Part shown: positions 58,572 through 64,000 of the stretch, piece after piece | Layout: each line of letters starts with the position of its first letter | How positions within the stretch are numbered: the stretch's first letter is position 1 | The notes under the pieces: model-generated | Told to the model about the DNA's origin: nothing | What the model saw: only the letters and a program-made list of their open reading frames with translations | The model's database searches: none | Made by a program: the position numbers and the translations under genes | Assembly (NCBI GenBank): GCA_963738425.1 | Contig: CAVTWT010000030.1 | Span: 62,001 to 126,000, forward strand | Reading direction: 5' to 3' | DNA length: 64,000 nucleotides | Origin: CADEEN01 sp963738425 | GTDB lineage: Bacteria; Pseudomonadota; Gammaproteobacteria; Burkholderiales; Burkholderiaceae_C

Positions 58572-58937
58572 ATGACCATCCAGAAAATCCTGCTCGTCGA
58601 TGACAGCAAAACCGAGCTGCATCACCTCACGGAGCTGCTGACCAAGCGTGGCTACGCGGTGCGCAGCGCCGAGAACGGCGAAGACGCGATGCGGCGCCTG
58701 GGCGAAGAGAAGCCCGACCTGATCCTGATGGATGTCGTCATGCCGGGCCAGAACGGCTTCCAGCTGACGCGCGCCATCACCCGCGACCCGCGTTTCGCTG
58801 ACGTGCCGGTGATCATGTGCACCAGCAAGGGCCTGGAGACCGACAAGGTCTGGGGTATGCGCCAGGGCGCGCGCGACTACGTCGTCAAACCGGTCGACGC
58901 CGAGTTGCTGCTCGGCAAGATCAAGAACTTCGACTAA
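58572..58937 (+). CDS. pilH: Twitching-motility response regulator PilH
   Basis: This 121-residue single-domain receiver starts MTIQKILLVDDSKTELHHL (Asp 10 and 11). The phospho-acceptor is Asp 54 in ILMDVVMPGQNGFQL and the Lys lies in DYVVKPVD. In the Pil-Chp system PilH acts alongside PilG and opposes or buffers its output. The gene is 33 bp after pilG. Confidence 0.95.
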   Translation: MTIQKILLVDDSKTELHHLTELLTKRGYAVRSAENGEDAMRRLGEEKPDLILMDVVMPGQNGFQLTRAITRDPRFADVPVIMCTSKGLETDKVWGMRQGARDYVVKPVDAELLLGKIKNFD

Positions 58938-58940
58938 GTT

Positions 58941-59022
58941 CATGACGACCCCTCGCTCACTTCGTTCGCACTCCCCCGAGGGGAGGTGCGGGCCTGACGC
59001 TTGGGAGCGGCCCGGCGCTGGC
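58941..59022. repeat. Intergenic repeat, copy 5
   Basis: The plus strand reads CATGACGACCCCTCGCTCAC, then TCCCCCGAGGGGA, then GCTTGGGAGCGGCCCGGCGC. This is the reverse complement of copies 3 and 4. It sits between pilH and pilI, in sense relative to transcription just as copies 3 and 4 are in their operons. Confidence 0.85.
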
Positions 59023-59047
59023 CCGTGTGTCCGCTTCGAGAGACACC

Positions 59048-59575
59048 ATGGCTAACAGAGAAGCCCTGCGCGAGCTGCAAACGCGGCTGGCCGAGCGCAT
59101 GCAAGCGGCTCGCCGCGAGCAGCGTGGCCAGTCGTGGCTGGCGGTCGAGTGCCGTGGCCACGGTCTGCTGCTGCCGCTGGAGCAGGCCGGCGAGATCTTC
59201 CCGCCGGCAGCCCTGATGCCGGTGCCACACACCCAACCCTGGTTTGTCGGTGTCGCCAACCTGCGCGGTGGCCTGCATGGGGTGGTCGATCTGGCGCGTT
59301 TTCTCGGCCTGCCCGAAGCCTCGACGGCTGAAGCGGTTCGCGAGCAGTCGCGCCTGGTCGCCTTCGGCGCGGCGCTTGGCATGAACTGCGCCTTGCTGGT
59401 CGACCGCCTGGCTGGCCTGCGCAGCAGCGATCAGATGACCGTGGCACCCAACGACGGTGCCGCCCGCCCGGCCTTCGCCGGCGGCGTGTTGATCGACCCA
59501 GCACAGCGCCCCTGGCAAACACTCGACCTGGCCCGACTGGCGCAGGACGAGCACTTCCTCTCCATCGTCGCCTGA
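59048..59575 (+). CDS. pilI: CheW-like adaptor PilI
   Basis: This 175-residue CheW-domain protein begins MANREALRELQTRLAERM. The CheW fold spans about residues 28-170 (WLAVECRGHGLLLPLEQAGE, VANLRGGLHGVVDLARFLG, ALLVDRLAGLR). It links the receptor PilJ to the kinase PilL/ChpA. I chose the ATG at 59048; the in-frame start at 59027 is less likely because it lies near the repeat. Confidence 0.95.
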   Translation: MANREALRELQTRLAERMQAARREQRGQSWLAVECRGHGLLLPLEQAGEIFPPAALMPVPHTQPWFVGVANLRGGLHGVVDLARFLGLPEASTAEAVREQSRLVAFGAALGMNCALLVDRLAGLRSSDQMTVAPNDGAARPAFAGGVLIDPAQRPWQTLDLARLAQDEHFLSIVA

Positions 59576-59619
59576 GCCGACGCCTTCAACCCAACAAGCA
59601 GATTCTCTCTGGAGGCCTC

Positions 59620-61974
59620 ATGAGTTTCCTCGACAAGTTCAAAGGCAAGGGCCGCGATGCCGATCGTCGCGACGATGACCTGGCGTCGATGTTCGACGAA
59701 GTGATCCCGGTGCGTCCGGACGACATGGTGCTGGCGGGTGCCGGTGTTGGCGGAGGGGGCATCGCTTCGCTGGCGGTCGACCTCAGCGCGCCCACGCAAG
59801 CCCCGGCGGTGACGCAGGGCAATACGGACTCCTCGATCCTGTCCGAAGTCAATGCGACGGAAACGGGCGGCGACTACAGCGAGACCCGCTTGCCTGGCGC
59901 TGAAGGCGCCGCGTCCACGGGCACCGGCCTGCCGTTCATCGGCCACCTCCCCGCGGCCCAGCAGCGAAACGCACTGTTCCTGACCCTGGTGCTCGGCCTT
60001 GGCGGCCTCATCGGCGGTTCTTGGCTGGCGGTGGGTGCGGCCCAGGACGGTTCGGGCCAGGTCGGCGCCACCGGCCAGGCCCTGATGCAATCGCAGCGTC
60101 TTGCCAAGTCGGTGTCGCAGGCCCTGCTGGGCAGCGACAGCGCTTTCGGCGAAGTGCGCGAGAGCGCCGACGTGCTGGGCAAGAACCTGCGCGCGCTCAA
60201 GGACGGCAGTGCCGACATCAAGGCGGCGCCGTACGCCGCACAGGGCGCGATCGAGCCGCTGGTGCCGCTGGTCGAGCGCGCCGAAAAGAATGCCGCCGTG
60301 GTGCTGGCGCAGCAAAAGACGCTGACCCAGGTCGGCCAGGCGTTGCGCGCGATCAACCGCCAATCGTCAGAGTTGCTGGAAACGGCGGAGACGGTGTCGT
60401 CGCTGAAGTTGCAGCAAGACGCCAGCGCCGCCGAGTTGTCGGCCGTCGGCCAGCTGGTGATGTTGACGCAGCGCATCGGCAAGAGCGCCAACGAGTTCCT
60501 GACGACGGAGGGCGTGAGCCCCGAGGCGGTGTTCCTGCTCGGCAAGGACCTGAACTCGTTCCGCGAAATCGCCAATGGCTTGCTCAACGGCAGTGCCGAG
60601 TTGCGCCTGACGGGCACCAAGGATCCGCAAACCAAGGAGCGCTTGCAGCAGCTCGTGACGCAGTACGAAAAGACGCGCACCGATGCCAGCGCCATCTTGA
60701 ACAACCTTCAAGGCCTGGTGGCCGCGCGTGAAGCGCAGTCGTCGGTGGTGGCGGACAGCGAGCCGCTGCGCAAGGGCCTCGAAGATCTGCAAGGCAAGCT
60801 CGAAGGCCGTGGCCTGAGCGCAGCCAGCGTCGCCCTGATTCTGCTCGGCCTGGCGGCTGCCGCGTTGTCGGCACTCGGCCTGCTGCGCCTGTTCGTGGCC
60901 GATCAGGGCCAGCGCGCCAAGCTCGCCGAATCGCAGCGTGTCCAAGCACAGCGCCAGGAGAACGAAGCCAAACGCGTCAACGACGCCAACCAGGCGGCGA
61001 TTTTGCGGTTGATGAACGAGTTGCAGACGGTGGCCGAAGGCGACCTGACGCAGACCGCGACGGTGACCGAAGACATCACCGGCGCCATCGCCGACTCGGT
61101 GAACTACACCGTGGAAGAGCTGCGCATGCTGGTCGAACAGGTGCAAGGCGCGGTCGGCCGCGTGACCGACACGACGCTACAGGTGGAATCGACCTCGACC
61201 GAGCTGCTGGCCGCTTCGACCGAGCAGCTGCGCGAAATTCGCGAGACCGGTGAGTCCGTGCTGCAGATGGCCGGGCGCATCAACACGGTGTCCACGCAGG
61301 CCCAGCAAACGGCCTCGGTGGCGCGCCAGTCGCTGGCGGCGGCGCAGACCGGCCGCCTGGCGGTGGAGAACACGATCGGCGGCATGAACACCATGCGCGA
61401 GCAGATTCAGGAAACCTCGAAGCGCATCAAGCGCTTGGGCGAGTCGTCGCAGGAGATCGGTGAAATCACCGAGCTGATCTCGGACATTACCGAGCAGACG
61501 AACGTGCTGGCCTTGAACGCTGCGATCCAAGCGGCCTCTGCCGGTGATGCAGGACGCGGCTTCTCGGTCGTTGCCGAAGAAGTGCAGCGATTGGCCGAAC
61601 GCTCCGGCGACGCCACCAAGCAGATTGCCGCGCTCGTGAAGGCGATTCAGACCGACACCCAGGACGCGGTGGCCGCCATGGAGCGCTCGACGCAGGGCGT
61701 GGTCGAAAACACCCGGCTGTCCGACGCGGCCGGCAGCGCCCTGACCGACATCGACCGGGTGACGCGCGAACTGGCCGAGCTGATCGAGCGCATCTCGAAG
61801 CAGGCCTCGGAAGAAGCCAAGTCGGCCAACGTGGTTGCCGACAACATCCAGCACATCTTCGCGGTGACCGAGCAGACCGGCGAGGGCACGCGATCGACCG
61901 CGCAGATGGTGCGCGAGCTGTCGCGGACAGCCGAAGAATTGAAGGCCTCGGTCTCGCGATTCAAGATCGCCTGA
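59620..61974 (+). CDS. pilJ: Methyl-accepting chemotaxis protein PilJ
   Basis: This 784-residue chemoreceptor has two membrane helices (about 118-139 and 403-425), flanking a large periplasmic sensor with repeated PilJ-type helices (SQRLAKSVSQALLG, LTQRIGKSANEFLTTEG). HAMP-like and signalling regions follow, and the MCP hairpin tip is in LISDITEQTNVLALNAAIQA and GRGFSVVAEEVQRLA. An unusual feature is the about 117-residue N-terminal cytoplasmic stretch before the first helix. It starts MSFLDKFKGKGRDADRRDDD. Confidence 0.95.
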   Translation: MSFLDKFKGKGRDADRRDDDLASMFDEVIPVRPDDMVLAGAGVGGGGIASLAVDLSAPTQAPAVTQGNTDSSILSEVNATETGGDYSETRLPGAEGAASTGTGLPFIGHLPAAQQRNALFLTLVLGLGGLIGGSWLAVGAAQDGSGQVGATGQALMQSQRLAKSVSQALLGSDSAFGEVRESADVLGKNLRALKDGSADIKAAPYAAQGAIEPLVPLVERAEKNAAVVLAQQKTLTQVGQALRAINRQSSELLETAETVSSLKLQQDASAAELSAVGQLVMLTQRIGKSANEFLTTEGVSPEAVFLLGKDLNSFREIANGLLNGSAELRLTGTKDPQTKERLQQLVTQYEKTRTDASAILNNLQGLVAAREAQSSVVADSEPLRKGLEDLQGKLEGRGLSAASVALILLGLAAAALSALGLLRLFVADQGQRAKLAESQRVQAQRQENEAKRVNDANQAAILRLMNELQTVAEGDLTQTATVTEDITGAIADSVNYTVEELRMLVEQVQGAVGRVTDTTLQVESTSTELLAASTEQLREIRETGESVLQMAGRINTVSTQAQQTASVARQSLAAAQTGRLAVENTIGGMNTMREQIQETSKRIKRLGESSQEIGEITELISDITEQTNVLALNAAIQAASAGDAGRGFSVVAEEVQRLAERSGDATKQIAALVKAIQTDTQDAVAAMERSTQGVVENTRLSDAAGSALTDIDRVTRELAELIERISKQASEEAKSANVVADNIQHIFAVTEQTGEGTRSTAQMVRELSRTAEELKASVSRFKIA

Positions 61975-62064
61975 TCGATGTTCAAGGCGCTCACGCCGTC
62001 GCGGGGTTCACGCCCGGCGCCGGCCTGAGCGCCGCGGTTTTTCTCTCATAGAAAGAGTTCGCGC

Positions 62065-64000
62065 ATGGACCTCCTGCACGACACCGAGACGATCGAAGAC
62101 CTGTCCGCACTGGCCTGGGTGCATGACGAACTGCGCCGCTCGCTGGAGGCGGCGCACAAGGCGCTGCGCCGCTACCTGAAAGAGGCCGAGGCGGTGGCGG
62201 GCTCGGATGTCGATGCGGTCGATCCGAGCGTGTTGCGCACGGCGCGTGCGCAGCTGCATCAAAGCGTCGGTGCGCTCGAACTGGTCGGCTTGCCGACAGC
62301 GGCGCAAGTGCTGCGCGCGTCGGAAGCCGCGCTGCAGAAACTCACCTCGTCGCGCGCCATCAAGCTCGACGCCAAGCATGTCGATTGCATCGAGCAGGCG
62401 TCGTTTGCGCTGCTCGACTACCTGTCGCGCCTGCTGTCCGGCAAGCCGGTGTCGCCGCTGGCGCTGTTCCCGCAGTACCGCGAAGTGCAAGAGCTGGCGG
62501 GCGCCGACCGCGTGCATCCGGCCGACCTGTGGCCGAATGACTGGCAGTGGCGCGAGGTCGCGGGTGACGCCACCCGGCCGCGGGCGTTCGACGCCGCGCT
62601 GCGCAGCGAAGTCGAGTCGCTGACCCTGGCCCTGATGCGCCAGGGTGCCGGCGAGCCGGCGCTCGCCTTGTCCGAGCTGTTCGCCGGCCTGGCCGCGGGC
62701 AGCGACAAGAAGCGTCGCCACATCGCCACGCTGTGGCATCTGGCCGCCGGCTTCTTCGAAGCGCAAGGCCAGCATTTGCTGGTGCCCGACGTCCACAGCA
62801 AACGCATTGCCTCGCGCCTGCTGGCGCAACTGCGCATGTCCGAGCATGTCGACGACGCCTCGGCACGGCCCGATGCCGGTGCCGATGTTTCGCAGCGACT
62901 GGCGCAGGACCTGCTGTTCTTCTGCGCCCAGGCCGCTTCGCCCGGCGATGGCCGCAAGGCGCCGCGACTGGCCGCCGTGCGCCAGGCCTGGAACCTGGCG
63001 CGGCGCGCGCCGGTCGATTACCTCGTCACCACGCTCGGCCGCCATGACCCGGCGTCGATCGTGCAAGCACGCAAGCGTGTCAGCGCCGCCAAGGAGAGCT
63101 GGGCCGCCGTGGCCGGTAGCGAGCTGCACCGCCTGTCCTCGCTCAACGAGCAGTTCGCGCTCGTCGGCGAGTCGTTGAAGAAACTCTATCCGGCCGGCGA
63201 TCAGCTCGGCAGCGCGCTGTCTGCAGCGGCCGCCCAAACGGTGCAGTCCGGCGCCGCGCCGGCGCCGATGCTGGCCATGGAAGTGGCCACCGCCGTGCTG
63301 TTCCTCGAAGCTTCGCTCGAAGACAGTGACTTCGACCACCCGGCGCAGGCCGAGCGCGTGCAGCGCCTGGCGGCACGCATCCACAAGGTCAGCCATGGCG
63401 GCCAGCCCGAGCCGCTGGACGTGTGGATGGAAGAGCTCTACCGCCGCGTCTCCGACCGCCAGACGATGGGCAGCGTCGTCCAGGAGTTGAAGGGCTCGCT
63501 GGCCGAGGCTGAAAAGGCGATCGACCTTTACTTCCGCGAGCCGGCTCAGGCCGACCTGTTGCACCCGGTGCCGGGTCAGCTCAATTCGATGCGTGGCGTG
63601 TTCTCGGTGCTCGGCCTCGACCAGGCCTCGCAGGCCGTGGTGCGCATGCGCGACGATGTCGATGCGCTGTCTGCGGCCGCCAAGGACGAGAAGACGCCCG
63701 ACGCAGCGATCACCGAACGCCTGGCCACCAACCTCGGCGCCCTGGGGTTCCTGATCGACATGCTGAACGTGCAGCCTGCCATGGCCAAGGCGCTGTTTGC
63801 CTTCGACGCCAAGGCCGGGCAATTGCGTGCGGTGGTCGCGACCCGCGGCCGCGCGCGCGTCTCTGCATTCGGTGGGCTGGACACGCAACCGGCGCCGTTG
63901 GCGCCGGTCGAGCCGCGCTTGATCGAGCAGGCGCAGTCGCTGGCCCAGGCCGCGTCGCACCCCGAGGTGCCGCTGGTCGAAGTCCGCCACGAACTCGACC
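62065..64000 (+). CDS. pilL: Pil-Chp hybrid histidine kinase PilL/ChpA, N-terminal part (runs off the window)
   Basis: The frame is open from an ATG at 62065 (MDLLHDTETIEDLSALAWVH) to the window end, giving at least 645 residues. This region is the FimL-like, Hpt-rich N-terminal half of ChpA/PilL, mostly helical, with blocks such as AQLHQSVGALELVGLPTAAQ and CIEQASFALLDYLSRLLSG. The kinase, CheW and receiver domains would lie beyond the edge. It is the fifth gene of pilG-H-I-J-L, 90 bp after pilJ. The identity rests on position and the N-terminal pattern, and is fairly sure. Confidence 0.9.
   Translation, partial: MDLLHDTETIEDLSALAWVHDELRRSLEAAHKALRRYLKEAEAVAGSDVDAVDPSVLRTARAQLHQSVGALELVGLPTAAQVLRASEAALQKLTSSRAIKLDAKHVDCIEQASFALLDYLSRLLSGKPVSPLALFPQYREVQELAGADRVHPADLWPNDWQWREVAGDATRPRAFDAALRSEVESLTLALMRQGAGEPALALSELFAGLAAGSDKKRRHIATLWHLAAGFFEAQGQHLLVPDVHSKRIASRLLAQLRMSEHVDDASARPDAGADVSQRLAQDLLFFCAQAASPGDGRKAPRLAAVRQAWNLARRAPVDYLVTTLGRHDPASIVQARKRVSAAKESWAAVAGSELHRLSSLNEQFALVGESLKKLYPAGDQLGSALSAAAAQTVQSGAAPAPMLAMEVATAVLFLEASLEDSDFDHPAQAERVQRLAARIHKVSHGGQPEPLDVWMEELYRRVSDRQTMGSVVQELKGSLAEAEKAIDLYFREPAQADLLHPVPGQLNSMRGVFSVLGLDQASQAVVRMRDDVDALSAAAKDEKTPDAAITERLATNLGALGFLIDMLNVQPAMAKALFAFDAKAGQLRAVVATRGRARVSAFGGLDTQPAPLAPVEPRLIEQAQSLAQAASHPEVPLVEVRHELD

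Noticed and set aside
62008..63990. Minus-strand 660-codon open frame at the right end.
   Set aside because: It is antisense to the clearly coding pilL/chpA frame, which is in order after pilJ, and its composition is Arg/Gln/His-rich without family motifs.

Overview
This 64 kb window is high-GC chromosomal DNA that reads as core genome of a betaproteobacterium of the order Burkholderiales. The gene content and order (rubredoxin-pilG-pilH-pilI-pilJ-pilL, yacG-zapD-coaE-pilD-pilC-pilB, rplU-rpmA-obgE-proB, accB-accC-prmA, hemA-prfA-prmC-grxD-ubiX) point to the Rubrivivax/Leptothrix/Ideonella type of lineage. That placement is an inference from gene order and protein character, not from a search. 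I see no insertion sequence, phage, CRISPR array, plasmid function or obvious genomic island. The window looks like housekeeping DNA with a strong type IV pilus theme.

Layout. 1-5.3 kb: 3' end of a broken otnK, a small conserved protein, cytochrome c4, the GTPase EngB, an epoxide-hydrolase-like enzyme and a patatin/outer-membrane-barrel fusion. 5.3-7.5 kb: groES-groEL with a CIRCE operator and a terminator. 7.5-13.1 kb: yacG-zapD-coaE-pilD-pilC-pilB on the minus strand. 13.3-20.7 kb: tRNA-Pro, ispB, then rplU (with an unusual C-terminal extension)-rpmA-obgE-proB, rppH, proS and a lytic transglycosylase. 20.7-28.1 kb: the minus-strand hemA-prfA-prmC-(outer-membrane-type protein)-grxD-ubiX block, miaB and tRNA-Met. 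28.1-31.5 kb: both SRP GTPases, ftsY and ffh, around a DUF2726-type gene. 31.6-36.7 kb: a CcsA-like protein, a PP0621-type protein, pilS-pilR and ampD. 36.7-41.9 kb: nrdA-nrdB behind paired NrdR boxes, then a histone-H1-like protein. 42-54.5 kb: minus-strand genes including a PfkB kinase, a zinc-ribbon/DUF3426 protein, prmA, accC, accB, a TlpA-type thioredoxin, mtgA, a TonB-like protein, an RNase II-type enzyme, a YqiA-like esterase and mpl. 54.5-57.7 kb: two small envelope genes, hemL and a ThiD-like kinase. 57.9-64 kb: rubredoxin and the Pil-Chp chemosensory genes pilG-H-I-J and the start of pilL/chpA, which runs off the end.

How the genes work together. Three separate loci serve type IV pili: assembly (pilB, pilC, pilD), transcriptional control (pilS/pilR) and chemosensory control of twitching (pilG-pilL). 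Tetrapyrrole synthesis is represented at both ends of the C5 route (hemA, hemL). The RNR locus carries clear NrdR-type control, and the chaperonin operon carries HrcA/CIRCE control.

Two things stand out. First, rplU encodes ribosomal protein L21 with a roughly 100-residue helix-hairpin-helix extension. Second, several conserved genes (otnK, proS twice, nrdA, the PfkB kinase, probably prmC) carry small frame breaks that all shift the frame in the same direction. This looks more like residual insertion-type sequencing error than biology, but it should be checked because two of the genes are essential. A family of about 75-85 bp intergenic repeats (five copies) also punctuates the operons. I found no clear new multi-gene system.
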